Part shown: positions 54,499 to 63,569 of the stretch, piece by piece
Layout of the letters: every line of letters begins with the position of its first letter
How positions within the stretch are numbered: position 1 is the stretch's first letter
Origin: Deltaproteobacteria bacterium
GTDB taxonomy: Bacteria; Myxococcota_C; UBA6777
Direction: 5' to 3'
Assembly (NCBI GenBank): GCA_002731275.1
Contig: PCBK01000031.1
Coordinates: forward strand, 1 to 64,000
DNA: 64,000 nucleotides
Made by a program: the position numbers and the translations under genes
The notes under the pieces: model-generated
Seen by the model: only the letters and a program-made list of their open reading frames with translations
The model's database searches: none
What the model was told of the DNA's origin: nothing

Positions 54499-56018
54499 CC
54501 TAGCACCAGCGGTATCGGATGGTAGCGGCTACACAACACTTTTCGCCGTTGATCGTAGCCTTCCCACTCCGGTGATAGTGCGCTCACATCTCCCGGCGCA
54601 CAGTCCATAAGAAGAGTTTGATCATGTCGGTTAAAGGGGATCTTTGTGTAGAACGTGCCCAGCGCCTTTAATCGCTCACGAGGCCACATCGAGAGGCTGG
54701 CGGAACACATACTCCAGCCGATCTTGTATCGATGTGCCTGTCTCAACAGCTCCGCAAAGATCCCCTCTGTTCGTGTGGGGAGCAAAAAGTCTTCGGGAAA
54801 GAGGACGTGGATAACACGTAAGTCCGAAGAGGACGAGATCTCGCCATCTTGAATGTAAGGCAGAGCGCCTGTCTCAAGTGCTCGTAAACACGCCTCTGCC
54901 GTGTGTTGACGACCTGGGGAGAGGAGCGCGTTGTCTATGCCAAAGTGACGTTGAATACGCTCTTTGAGCGCGTCTGTGTCTTGGCTCTTGTCCAGCGCTT
55001 GGCGCAAGGTGAACAGCGTCGAGAGGAGCATGAGTGTTTGGTATGCGCGCGTAAAACGGTCTTCTGAGAGTCGGAGGTTGAGGGATGTTCCTTGTTCGAG
55101 CGCACAAAGCGTCGGGACCAACATCGAATCGTAGGACCAGCCCAACTCTTCGTCGAGTCGTGTCCATCGGTCTGTATCCGCGAAGAGACCACCGATTCTT
55201 TTGCGTAGTTGGCGCTCTCCGACGTCTTGTTGTTCATCGATGAGCGAGGGCAGCGACGCTTCAAATGGATCCTCTGAGAGCATCTGCATACCGGACATCG
55301 CGTCATTTGTCTGTGATGATAGGAGTGATGAGAACCAGTCTTCGCCGACTGTACTGTATTGGTGGTGAAGATGGACGTGCTCACAGGGTGGAAAGGAGAG
55401 CCACTCTTCAAGCAGAACGGGGCAGAGATCTGCACGTGAGAGTACGAGGGCATCGTGCTCATTGGTCTCGTCCAGATCGAGCAGTGTGCTGTCATGGTGT
55501 GTCGTGTGGTATGTGCGCAGGGATTGTTTGTAGGGAGCGTAGAGGGAGGTGCCAAAGACGCCGATGGAGTGTCCGAGCGCTGAGGGTGACAAGTGAATGG
55601 GGATGTCTTCTGGGGCTTGCCCAAAGAAGGACGTCCCGAGCTGTGGACCTTGCTGCGGAAAGAGTTGTGAGAGCGCTGTGTGTAAGGTCTTGTTGGACAA
55701 GGATTGTGCATCACACAGGTAGAGCGATGAACCTGTGGTTGGTGGTCGTCTCGAAGAGAAGAGTGTGTGTGAATCTTTCGGGCCTACAGAGAGGGTCCAT
55801 GTACGGCCTCGACAGACGAGATGATCGCGTTCTTGTTCTTGGATGTCAAAGACGCGAAAGATTGCAAAGCTATGTGTTGTCGATGATTTGGATGCGTTTT
55901 GTGGTGAGATAAGCAGGTCGCCGACACACGGCCATTCGTCTTTGGACCATGAGAGCGTCCATGTGTGCTGTGTTGCGTGCTGAAGGATGCCGTCTGGTCG
56001 TGACTTCTTTCTGGCCAT
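54495..56018 (-). CDS. HerA/FtsK-like protein with degenerate P-loop
   Basis: I start at ATG 56018 (MARKKSRPDG), 13 bp after the dpdA-like stop; the track start lies inside that gene. The product is 507 residues. The layout recalls HerA-type ATPases: an N-terminal beta barrel (GDLLISPQN...), then GHSIGVFGTSLYAPYKQSL where a P-loop (GxTGxGKS) should be, then STLLDLDE. Near the C-terminus are VIHVLFPEDFLLPTR and HRYKIGWSMCSASLSMWPRE, comparable to the Walker B and sensor blocks. The GKS residues are missing, so it should not bind ATP normally. Assignment is by pattern only. Confidence 0.5.
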   Translation of the reverse strand: MARKKSRPDGILQHATQHTWTLSWSKDEWPCVGDLLISPQNASKSSTTHSFAIFRVFDIQEQERDHLVCRGRTWTLSVGPKDSHTLFSSRRPPTTGSSLYLCDAQSLSNKTLHTALSQLFPQQGPQLGTSFFGQAPEDIPIHLSPSALGHSIGVFGTSLYAPYKQSLRTYHTTHHDSTLLDLDETNEHDALVLSRADLCPVLLEEWLSFPPCEHVHLHHQYSTVGEDWFSSLLSSQTNDAMSGMQMLSEDPFEASLPSLIDEQQDVGERQLRKRIGGLFADTDRWTRLDEELGWSYDSMLVPTLCALEQGTSLNLRLSEDRFTRAYQTLMLLSTLFTLRQALDKSQDTDALKERIQRHFGIDNALLSPGRQHTAEACLRALETGALPYIQDGEISSSSDLRVIHVLFPEDFLLPTRTEGIFAELLRQAHRYKIGWSMCSASLSMWPRERLKALGTFYTKIPFNRHDQTLLMDCAPGDVSALSPEWEGYDQRRKVLCSRYHPIPLVLG

Positions 56019-56031
56019 CGTCTCTATCCGC

Positions 56032-58431
56032 TCAATCAGTGTCTTGAGGAGGTGTAAAGAGCGCCATCTGTACAAGCTCTACGGCGTCGTCCTTTTTTGT
56101 CTTTTTTTTCTTCGGTTTGCTCGGCAGGTCTTTATCTTTTTTGGTTTTCTTTTTGCTCGTACTTTTGGTTGCTTTTTGGGTTGCTCTCTTGGAGACCTTT
56201 TTGGTCTTCTTTTTCTCCGCCTTTTTTGTGTTTTCGCTTGTGTTGGCCGTGTCTTCTTTGGGGGGAGGCGGAGGAGGGAGGAAGGGGATCTCTTCGAGCT
56301 CACCGTTGAGAACTTGTTGCATGATCTGGTGGAAGACGTATGTGTTGTGGAACCCACGGCGTCGGTTTCTGTTGTTGCCTCGGAAAATGGCGACCTCAAT
56401 GCCAGCGTCCTTACAGATCGCACAGGGGCAAGATTGCCAGGGACGGTGGATGAGTGTGCGTTCGATCTTTTGGCGCGTTTTGGCACGTTCACCGGCGATC
56501 AGTGTGTCGTATTCGACGAGTAGATCGAGCAGCGCCTCTGAGGGGGTGTCATCGTTGGAGGCGGCGTAATCGCGAAGACCACGTAAACAGCCACGTTCGA
56601 GCGTTTGCAGTTTGTCGAGGGAGATCACACCATCTTTGACGAGTCGTTTGGCCCGGAAACTCGTGACTTGTGGTACACGTATGGCCGAGAACCAGCCCTC
56701 TTGAGTGAGGTAATTGAGATTGGAGCCTAGCCAGGCTTTGCGCAGGACGGAGGCGCTATCGACGGAGTTTGCGCCGTCATCAGAGAAGCGGGTGAGGGCT
56801 TGTGGGCGCGCGACCCCAAAGAGATGCACCTTCACATCGTCGGGGACGACAGTGCGGACCTCTGAGAGGATCTCTAGGACACCTTTTGTGGTTGTTCTCA
56901 CGAGCCCACCGAGGGCGATGTAGTCATAGCCCATGTCGACGTATTGTTTGGCGGCGTCTCTGTAGCTCGCAGGATCCCACCCTTGGACGGCACCGATCGG
57001 TGTCCAGGGGAGCTTTTGTTTTTTGTGCTCTGAGATAAATTCGGCGGCATTTTGGATCGTCAGTTCGTATCGAAAGCGCTTCTTCTCTTCGGTTTGGGCG
57101 ACGATCAGGTGGTCGATGGAGACGCCGTAGTCGAAGTCCAAGCGGGTGTAGTAGTCGAGCAATTCTTCGGTGGTGAAGGGCGGCAGCTCTTCCTTGATGT
57201 AGTCAAATGCACCACAGTCCCCCATGACCGGGAACTCTCGTGGCACACGGAGATAACGATGGACCCCCATTTGGTTGATGCGTTCTTTTTTGCGCTTGCT
57301 CTTTTCGGCGACGACACGTGAGATCAAGATCCCGTCGTAGTTGGGCTCTGGGTACATTTGGTGTGCGTACACCTGATTGGACCAGTCACCTGTCCCGCCT
57401 GAGTGGATATCATGTTCAAAGTCATAATCTGGATCGACCTGATCGTCCCAATCAGGGATAAAGTAGATCAGTCGGTCTCTATGAGGCTTTTGCATCCATC
57501 CTTTCGGAAGCTCGATGATCTTGTCGACCTCTGGATTGACGCGCTTGATGCGCTTCTTTGGGGTCTCTTTGGAGGTCTTCTTTGGTGTGGATGCTTTGGG
57601 ACTCTTTTTTTTCTTGGGGGTTTTTTTCGTGCTTGTCTTGTCTGTTGGGACTTTTTTGGTCGCCTTCTTCGCGCTCTTCTTTTTAGGTGGTGTGATGGGT
57701 GTAAAGTCGAATGGTTCGATATCCAGCTCGCTCGTTTTGGGAGTCGCTGAGAAGATCGCCGCAAGATCAGTGCTCTGTGTGAGCTGGAAGTCTTTGATAT
57801 GTTCGACGAGGTGGGTGAACAGTCGTCCTGCGAGTTCTCCCTTGAGTCCAACGAGGCCACAATTGTAAGTCTTTGCTTCGGCGTTTGAGGTGACAAAGTG
57901 GTGTACGTTGGGATGGTTTGGGAGTTTGCGGGCTGAGGCAGCTCCCACGAAGAACAGTGTCGGGCCAGCGAAGATCGTCTCATCGTCTATCTGGCAGGAC
58001 TTGAGGTAATCGTCACCGAGGAGGATGATGGCGAAGGAGTAAGGTGTACTGAGCTGTGTGTGGAGATCTTCTGGGATGGAGAGTTGTTGTCCACGTCGCA
58101 ATATCTCTTTGCGCTTGAGACCCTGGAATGTCGACTCATAGGGCGCGATCTCTTGCTCGGCAGAGAGCAATCCGTAGCCTGCGGAGACGATCTGCAGATC
58201 GAGCTGTACATCGGACTGTGGGTGTTGTTGCTGAAAGTAAGTGAGTCCCCGCATCAGGCGCAGGTGTTGTTGCCCTGTGTACATCGAGTATGCAGGGGTG
58301 ATGTACTCCTTGAGGGCTTTCTCTTGTCGCGTAACGTGCGCCTGTCCTTTGTCAAAATCTTCGGTTGTGAGGGCATTTTCGGGCGAAAAAGTCTTTTTTC
58401 CAGTGCAGGACGTCACGATCAGAATGCGCAT
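56032..58431 (-). CDS. Long DpdA/TGT-like protein with N-terminal DUF6884/YaaA-like domain
   Basis: I start at ATG 58431 (MRILIVTSCTGKKTF); the track start runs back into folE2. The product is 799 residues. Residues ~1-200 resemble the DUF6884/YaaA-like fold (SAGYGLLSAEQEIAPYEST). A Lys/Thr/Pro-rich basic linker (~250-310) follows. Residues ~320-690 are TGT-like: MGDCGAFDYI, PIGAVQGW, YIALGGLVR, HLFGVARPQ and NSVDSASVLRKAW, with Asp at both catalytic positions. Then comes a CPCAICKDAG...H zinc-site pattern as in TGT, and a second basic tail. Predicted to insert a 7-deazaguanine base, most likely into DNA. It is 76 bp downstream of folE2, the precursor gene. Confidence 0.85.
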   Translation of the reverse strand: MRILIVTSCTGKKTFSPENALTTEDFDKGQAHVTRQEKALKEYITPAYSMYTGQQHLRLMRGLTYFQQQHPQSDVQLDLQIVSAGYGLLSAEQEIAPYESTFQGLKRKEILRRGQQLSIPEDLHTQLSTPYSFAIILLGDDYLKSCQIDDETIFAGPTLFFVGAASARKLPNHPNVHHFVTSNAEAKTYNCGLVGLKGELAGRLFTHLVEHIKDFQLTQSTDLAAIFSATPKTSELDIEPFDFTPITPPKKKSAKKATKKVPTDKTSTKKTPKKKKSPKASTPKKTSKETPKKRIKRVNPEVDKIIELPKGWMQKPHRDRLIYFIPDWDDQVDPDYDFEHDIHSGGTGDWSNQVYAHQMYPEPNYDGILISRVVAEKSKRKKERINQMGVHRYLRVPREFPVMGDCGAFDYIKEELPPFTTEELLDYYTRLDFDYGVSIDHLIVAQTEEKKRFRYELTIQNAAEFISEHKKQKLPWTPIGAVQGWDPASYRDAAKQYVDMGYDYIALGGLVRTTTKGVLEILSEVRTVVPDDVKVHLFGVARPQALTRFSDDGANSVDSASVLRKAWLGSNLNYLTQEGWFSAIRVPQVTSFRAKRLVKDGVISLDKLQTLERGCLRGLRDYAASNDDTPSEALLDLLVEYDTLIAGERAKTRQKIERTLIHRPWQSCPCAICKDAGIEVAIFRGNNRNRRRGFHNTYVFHQIMQQVLNGELEEIPFLPPPPPPKEDTANTSENTKKAEKKKTKKVSKRATQKATKSTSKKKTKKDKDLPSKPKKKKTKKDDAVELVQMALFTPPQDTD

Positions 58432-58507
58432 GAATGATTCCGTTTGGGTCAGTATTGTAGGAGCATAGGGGGTTGGGCTGGGGCTGTAAGTGCGGACAGG
58501 GGAGCGA

Positions 58508-59308
58508 TCACTGTTCGGGGCGTGTCCACTCGATACGTGCAAATGCGCCGTGGTTGTGGATGCTCTCCTGGTTGATCGCGTTGACCTGGAACCACGCGAC
58601 ACGTGCTTCATCTTGGAGGCGGACGGCGACGTTGCGCACCATATCTTCGACGAAGACAGGGTTGTCGTACGCTTGCATGGTGACGTGTCGTTCATCAGCG
58701 CGCTTGAGCAGGGAGTAGACAGGTGCAGAGGCAGAGGCTTCAGCGACCTCGATCAACTCCTCGATCCAGATCATGTTGGGCTCACCTTGCTCATTGTCGG
58801 TGACGCGGACTTCGATGGTCACGTGTCCACGCTGGTTGTGTGCGCCATAATCGCTGATGGTCTTGCTGCAAGGACACAGGCTCGTGACGGGGACTTTGAC
58901 GGAGAGGATGAAGTCATCACCCTTACCGTTGGAGGTACCTTTAAACGTGCACTCGTAATCCATCAACGCCGCGGCTTCTGTGACTGGGGCTTTGCGTTCG
59001 AGAAAGTAGGGGAAGGTGATCTCGATGTGCGCGGACTCAGCGTGAAGTTTCTTTTTGAGGTCGTGAAGGATCGTGGGGAGTGTCCACATCGTCACTTCAT
59101 TTCTGTGGCTGTTGAGGATCTCGATGAAGCGACTCATGTGTGTGCCTTTGAACTCCTGTGGGAGGGACACGGACATGCTCAATTCGGCGATCGTTTGTTG
59201 TTTCTCTTTGGCCTGGTCGAGGACGACGATGGGGTAACGGAGGCCGCACACGCCGACTTGATCGATGGGGACCTGTCGTTCATCTCGTTGGTTCTGTACG
59301 TCTTGCAT
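58508..59308 (-). CDS. folE2: GTP cyclohydrolase IB
   Basis: Converts GTP to dihydroneopterin triphosphate, the first step of both folate and 7-deazaguanine (preQ0) synthesis. The 266-residue T-fold protein has RQVPIDQVGVCGLRYPI near the N-terminus, TSLCPCSKTISDYGAHNQRG with the active-site Cys, and the typical acidic FIWIEELIEV-type and YDNPVFVEDMVRNV segments. It starts directly after the queD stop (TAG-ATG). Its position between queD and a dpdA-like gene suggests it supplies precursor for base modification. Confidence 0.96.
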   Translation of the reverse strand: MQDVQNQRDERQVPIDQVGVCGLRYPIVVLDQAKEKQQTIAELSMSVSLPQEFKGTHMSRFIEILNSHRNEVTMWTLPTILHDLKKKLHAESAHIEITFPYFLERKAPVTEAAALMDYECTFKGTSNGKGDDFILSVKVPVTSLCPCSKTISDYGAHNQRGHVTIEVRVTDNEQGEPNMIWIEELIEVAEASASAPVYSLLKRADERHVTMQAYDNPVFVEDMVRNVAVRLQDEARVAWFQVNAINQESIHNHGAFARIEWTRPEQ

Positions 59309-59671
59309 CTATTCGTCTTCTCCACGGTAGATACACCCGGAGGTGCATGTTTCATTCAATACGACCTTGCTGAGGGCGGGCAGCTCTGGCTTGAGTTTGT
59401 CCCAGATCCACCGCACGATATTTTCACTGGTGGGGTTGGAGAGGCCTTCGATCTCGTTGAGATAGTGGTGATCGAGTTGCTCGTACAAGGGGCTAAATGC
59501 CCTCTTGAGCTCCGCGAAGTCGATGATCCATCCGGACTCGCCGTCCACTTTGTCTGAGACGTAGATCTGGACGCGGAAGGAATGTCCATGCAGTCGACCA
59601 CATTTATGACCATCAGGCACGTTGGGGAGATGGTGTGCAGCTTCAAAGATAAATTCTTTATATATTTCCAT
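59309..59671 (-). CDS. queD: 6-carboxy-5,6,7,8-tetrahydropterin synthase
   Basis: Makes 6-carboxytetrahydropterin from dihydroneopterin triphosphate, second step toward preQ0. The 120-residue protein is of normal length. It has [24 protein letters not shown] with the zinc histidines and catalytic Cys, then IDFAELK, LDHHYLN and [10 protein letters not shown], and the terminal Glu region. QueE and QueC, which complete preQ0, are not in the window. It is the first clear gene of the queD-folE2-dpdA-like unit. Confidence 0.95.
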   Translation of the reverse strand: MEIYKEFIFEAAHHLPNVPDGHKCGRLHGHSFRVQIYVSDKVDGESGWIIDFAELKRAFSPLYEQLDHHYLNEIEGLSNPTSENIVRWIWDKLKPELPALSKVVLNETCTSGCIYRGEDE

Positions 59672-59754
59672 GAGATCCTTGCTCTGGCATGGGGCGTCAT
59701 CGATGCCCTTGAAAAAAGTGGCAAGATGATAGCGCTTGAGTGGTTGAGAGTCAA

Positions 59755-60336
59755 TCAGGTCTGGGATTCTTTTTGGAGCGCCTCGAAGCTCTGGACAACG
59801 TCACGTCTCCACAGATCTTGGATGACTCTCGGACGGATTCGTTGCAGATGTTCTTGGGCTTCTTGGGGGGACATGGAGGTCTGGTTGAGTAGGTAGCAGA
59901 GGACGACAGTGGCGCTGCGTCCGCGTCCCGCTTTGCAGTGGATGTAGGTTTGGTAGCCTTGTTGGATTTGCGTATCGATGAAGGCGAGTGCTTGTTGGAC
60001 TTGTGTAAGGCTTGGAGGCTGAAAGTCGATCGTGGGCAGATGTAATTGGGACATCTGTCTTTTGTGGTAGGCGCGTTGTGGTCCAGCGTATTCTTCGCAG
60101 AGATTGATCACCCCACGGACACCATCATCGTAAAGATCTTGTACGTTGGCGTTTGTTGGTAGGGCACCCATCCATACATGCTCATCGACTTGATTGCGCC
60201 ACTCCCGTCCAAAAACACGGGTCAGCATTTGGTAGGAGAGGGTGGGCAGAAAGGCGATGCGAGCCAACGTGCGTTTGAGACTCTCGTCGGAGGTCTTGGG
60301 CGGTTGTACGCTCATGTTGGTAGAGATTGTATCCAT
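59755..60336 (-). CDS. Dual-specificity / PTP-type phosphatase
   Basis: A 193-residue phosphatase. The active-site loop [10 protein letters not shown] carries the CX5R signature near residue 135, and the general-acid Asp is likely in PTIDFQPPS. The N-terminal [11 protein letters not shown] and [12 protein letters not shown] segments match the DSP/PTPMT1-like group, whose members dephosphorylate lipids (phosphatidylglycerophosphate) or proteins. The substrate is not decided. It is 83 bp upstream of queD on the same strand; co-transcription is possible but a functional link is not evident. Confidence 0.88.
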   Translation of the reverse strand: MDTISTNMSVQPPKTSDESLKRTLARIAFLPTLSYQMLTRVFGREWRNQVDEHVWMGALPTNANVQDLYDDGVRGVINLCEEYAGPQRAYHKRQMSQLHLPTIDFQPPSLTQVQQALAFIDTQIQQGYQTYIHCKAGRGRSATVVLCYLLNQTSMSPQEAQEHLQRIRPRVIQDLWRRDVVQSFEALQKESQT

Positions 60337-60366
60337 ATATAGCGTGTCACGTCGACACGGAACAGG

Positions 60367-61680
60367 TCAAAATTCGGGGCTCAGTGTGCAAGACTCCGAG
60401 CAGGCTTTACGAATACCGAGCTTACAAGCTCTTTGGTAGAGTTGATTGGCGGCGGTGCAGCTCTTGGCACCTCCCAGTCCGTTGTGGTAGAGCGTCGCGA
60501 GGAGCGCACAGCCCAGTCCAAAACGGAGTTTACATGAACGTTGTAAATAGTCACGTGCCTTGTTGAAGTTTTTCTGTCCACCAATGCCTTTGACATAAAA
60601 TGTACCGACCATTCCGCAGCCGATGCCAAAGCCAAGTCGGCAAGAGCGATGATAAAAGAACTTGGCGTGCAGGAGGTTTTGTTCACCTCCAAGCCCTCGC
60701 AAGTGCATACGACCGGCGAGACCGCAGCCCATCGCTGAGCCCAGTTTACAAGCCCGGGTGTACGCGACGCGTGCTTTCTGAATGTCTTCTTCCGTGCCGA
60801 GCGTCTTGAGGTGGATATCGCCGAGCAGTTGGCAGCCAAAGTGTGAACCCAAGCGACAAGATTTTTGTTGGTATTGGATGGCGCGCGTGATATTTCGTCT
60901 GATGCCCAGCCCGTACATGTAAAAGATCCCCAAAAAAGCACACCCTCTCGAGTCGTTGAGATCACATGAGCGAGCGTACATTTTCCCTGCCTTGAGGATA
61001 CTTTTGTCACTCCCAAGCCCCCGGTGGTAAAACCATCCAGCGTTGGTACATCCGCGCCCATGACCTAGATCGCAGGAGCGTCGAAAGAGCGAGAGCGCCT
61101 TGCGAAAGTTGCGTCTGACCCCTGTACCTTTGAAGTAGAGCTTACCGAGGACATTGCAACCGTCTCCAGAGCGGGCATGACAGGCTTTTGCATACAGCGC
61201 GCGGGCTTTGTGTACACTCTGTGTGACCCCGTGGCCTCTTCTGTAGAGAGACGCGAGGAGTAAACAACCTCTGTTGCCGCCGTCATTACAAGCTGAATGA
61301 TACATCTCTTTGGCGCGTCGGAGATTTTTACTTACACCCTGACCGAGCTCGTAGAGTTTGCCCAAGGAGCTACATGCGTTTTGATCTTTGAGTTGGCAGG
61401 CTTTTCTGTAAAAGTGACGTGCGACGATGGGATTTTTGATTTGGCCGAGGCCTTTGTTGTGGACTTCTGCGACACGTGTGCAGCTTTGTGCATGGTTATG
61501 ACGACAGCCCTCTTCGTACTTGGGCAGACAGGTGGCGGTGAGCTTGGCGACGCAGGGGTCATTGGGTTGGGAAAAGCGTGCATGTTTTGTGTTCGTCGTA
61601 CATGCGGTTGACAAGAGCCCAAAGAGCGCTGCGCAAACAATGCACCCCACCAGACCAAAGAGAGAACGTTGCGATCTCAT
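60367..61680 (-). CDS. Sel1-repeat lipoprotein
   Basis: 437 residues with a lipoprotein signal peptide ending LLSTAC. The mature protein consists of about ten Sel1-type TPR-like repeats of 36 residues (for example KARALYAKACHARSGDGCNVLGKLYFKGTG). Each carries a pair of cysteines (AC..GC), so the solenoid is probably disulfide-stapled. Sel1 proteins scaffold protein-protein contacts. It is located in the periplasm or outer membrane. Two-cysteine Sel1 repeats are known from beta-lactamase-HcpA-like proteins. Confidence 0.9.
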   Translation of the reverse strand: MRSQRSLFGLVGCIVCAALFGLLSTACTTNTKHARFSQPNDPCVAKLTATCLPKYEEGCRHNHAQSCTRVAEVHNKGLGQIKNPIVARHFYRKACQLKDQNACSSLGKLYELGQGVSKNLRRAKEMYHSACNDGGNRGCLLLASLYRRGHGVTQSVHKARALYAKACHARSGDGCNVLGKLYFKGTGVRRNFRKALSLFRRSCDLGHGRGCTNAGWFYHRGLGSDKSILKAGKMYARSCDLNDSRGCAFLGIFYMYGLGIRRNITRAIQYQQKSCRLGSHFGCQLLGDIHLKTLGTEEDIQKARVAYTRACKLGSAMGCGLAGRMHLRGLGGEQNLLHAKFFYHRSCRLGFGIGCGMVGTFYVKGIGGQKNFNKARDYLQRSCKLRFGLGCALLATLYHNGLGGAKSCTAANQLYQRACKLGIRKACSESCTLSPEF

Positions 61681-61973
61681 GAAACCTCCGCTGGCATCTG
61701 GAGTTGTTGCTCAAGAACCCTCTGTACGAGTCTTGTGAGAGAGAAGACGAACAGTTGATCAGCTTGACGATGACCTCGTGTGTTGCGGGTTCACACAGTC
61801 TTGATATACATAGTTTGGTGTCCCTCTCTCCAATCGGCAAGGGGCACAGAGGGAAGTTTTCGAGATGATGTGTGTCTGATACACACCTTGTCACTCGCCT
61901 TATGCTATAACAATACGGTATGTTTCCAAGACTCTTTATACACAACTTCTCCCCACGTTTTTCAGGAGGTTTG
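61681..61973. other. Divergent intergenic region
   Basis: About 290 bp between the Sel1 lipoprotein gene and the Cys/Arg-rich gene. TATAAC at 61911 is a likely -10 for the plus strand, but TTGTCA lies only 12 bp upstream of it, so the promoter is not certain. Nothing else is recognised. Confidence 0.35.
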
Positions 61974-63503
61974 ATGAAGCACATCATCGCATCCACCTTT
62001 GGCTTACTCTCTTTGTTTGCTGTAAGCCCAGCATGGTCGTATTTTGAATACGCTCCTTCTTCCAACCAATACAAGCATTGCTACAAACAATGTCGCAGAG
62101 CCTGTCGCACTCACTTTTCTCGACACTGCCGTACTTATACGCGATTGCAAACGGAGTGCAAGGACTACACACGTTGGCAAACGCGATGTAAGGACTACAC
62201 ACGTTGGCAAACGGAATGCAAAGACTACACACGTTGGAAAATACGGTGTCGCCGAGTAAAAAAGGTTTACACTCGTTGTCGCAATTACCCTGTGATCCGC
62301 AAACGTTGCCTGAGTGTTGGATGGAATTCTCGTTTTTGTATGCGGCATCGGGAGTTGCGCAGAAAATGTCGTGACTATGTCAAATGGAAGACGCGATGTC
62401 ATCAAGTCCCCAAGCGTTTTCGTCGTTGTCGTCAAGTCCCCAAAAAATACACCCGTTGTGCCCGTGTCCCCGAAAAGTATCGTCGCTGTCATCAGGTCCC
62501 CAAACAGTACACTGAATGCCGTCGTGTGCCACGCGTTTTTTGTCGTAACAACTGTGAGACAAAGTGCAAACGACCTGTCACAACATGTCGTCGATATCTT
62601 CGATGGCGTCGAAAGTGTCGTAATTACTTTCATTGGGAGAAGAAGTGTCACAAGAAGATCACGTGGCAACGAGAGTGTCGTAATGTCGTGAAGTACCAGC
62701 AGCGATGCAAGGACTACACACGTTGGCAAACGCGATGTAAGGACTACACACGTTGGCAAACGGAGTGCAAAGACTACACACGTTGGCAAACACGGTGTCG
62801 TCGAGTGAGAAAGGTTTACACTCGTTGTCGCAATTACCCTGTGATCCGCAAACGTTGCCTGAGTGTTGGATGGAATTCCCGTTTTTGTATGCGGCATCGG
62901 GAGTTGCGCAGGACATGTCGTGACTATGTCAAATGGAAGACGCGATGTCGTCAAGTCCCCAAGCGTTTTCGTCGCTGCCGCCAGGTCCCCAAACAATACA
63001 CCCGATGTGCTCGTGTTCCTAAACGATTCCGTCGATGCAAACAGATCCCTATCATGCAACAGCGCTGTCGAAATGTTCCTAAAGTGAACACATTCTGCAA
63101 GCGTGTGCCTCGCTCAGGGCAGGTTTGTGAGCGTGTTCCACAACAATTTCGTAAGTGCCACACAACGTGGGTTCACACACACCCCGATGATGTCAGACAC
63201 GCTGGCGATGATATGCCATCAGCACCTCCTCCAGGAGAAGGCCGCACACCCTCATTCCCTCCCTCTAGGACGGATGATATGCCGACAGCTCCTCCTGTTA
63301 GTGAGATGAACAAGATCAAACGCCGTTTGTCGACGTATCGGAGCAATATGTGGCAGTACCGTCGAGCATATCGTAAGGCAAAGCGCGAATATGAGCGTTC
63401 TGGAGACGCCTTTTTTCTCAAGAGAATGATGCGATACCGTCGAATGTATCGACTTAATAAGCAGGCGTATAGGGCGTTGAAGAGGAAGTATCCAACGTTA
63501 TAA
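61974..63503 (+). CDS. Secreted Cys/Arg-rich decapeptide-repeat protein
   Basis: Start ATG 61974 follows AGGAGG at 4 nt; the product is 509 residues. A signal peptide (IIASTFGLLSLFAVSPAWS) precedes a region of about 380 residues built from ~10-residue units with one Cys each, of two types: C-K-D-Y-T-R-W-Q-T-[RE] and C-R-[QR]-V-P-K-[RKQ]-[FY]. Arg and Lys dominate, so it is extremely basic. An internal duplication with 183-residue (549-bp) offset repeats the CKDYTRW block plus NSRFCMRHRELRR. A Pro/acidic spacer with two copies of DDMP-[ST]-AP follows, then a basic helical C-terminal domain. No known family. Possibly a disulfide-crosslinked envelope, DNA- or polysaccharide-binding protein. Confidence 0.8.
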   Translation: MKHIIASTFGLLSLFAVSPAWSYFEYAPSSNQYKHCYKQCRRACRTHFSRHCRTYTRLQTECKDYTRWQTRCKDYTRWQTECKDYTRWKIRCRRVKKVYTRCRNYPVIRKRCLSVGWNSRFCMRHRELRRKCRDYVKWKTRCHQVPKRFRRCRQVPKKYTRCARVPEKYRRCHQVPKQYTECRRVPRVFCRNNCETKCKRPVTTCRRYLRWRRKCRNYFHWEKKCHKKITWQRECRNVVKYQQRCKDYTRWQTRCKDYTRWQTECKDYTRWQTRCRRVRKVYTRCRNYPVIRKRCLSVGWNSRFCMRHRELRRTCRDYVKWKTRCRQVPKRFRRCRQVPKQYTRCARVPKRFRRCKQIPIMQQRCRNVPKVNTFCKRVPRSGQVCERVPQQFRKCHTTWVHTHPDDVRHAGDDMPSAPPPGEGRTPSFPPSRTDDMPTAPPVSEMNKIKRRLSTYRSNMWQYRRAYRKAKREYERSGDAFFLKRMMRYRRMYRLNKQAYRALKRKYPTL

Positions 63504-63569
63504 GGTCTTTTGCGTCAATTGTCTGGTCACCCATCTTGTGAGTTCTTCGTATCTGAAGAGAGTCGGTGG

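Noticed and set aside
58432-58695. N-terminal extension of the long dpdA-like ORF
   Set aside because: It lies antisense-free but out of frame within folE2 and has Ser/Thr/Arg-rich shadow composition; ATG 58431 starts at the conserved domain.
62004-63059. 351-codon minus-strand ORF
   Set aside because: Antisense of the decapeptide-repeat gene; the plus strand has the Shine-Dalgarno sequence, signal peptide and regular Cys repeat.
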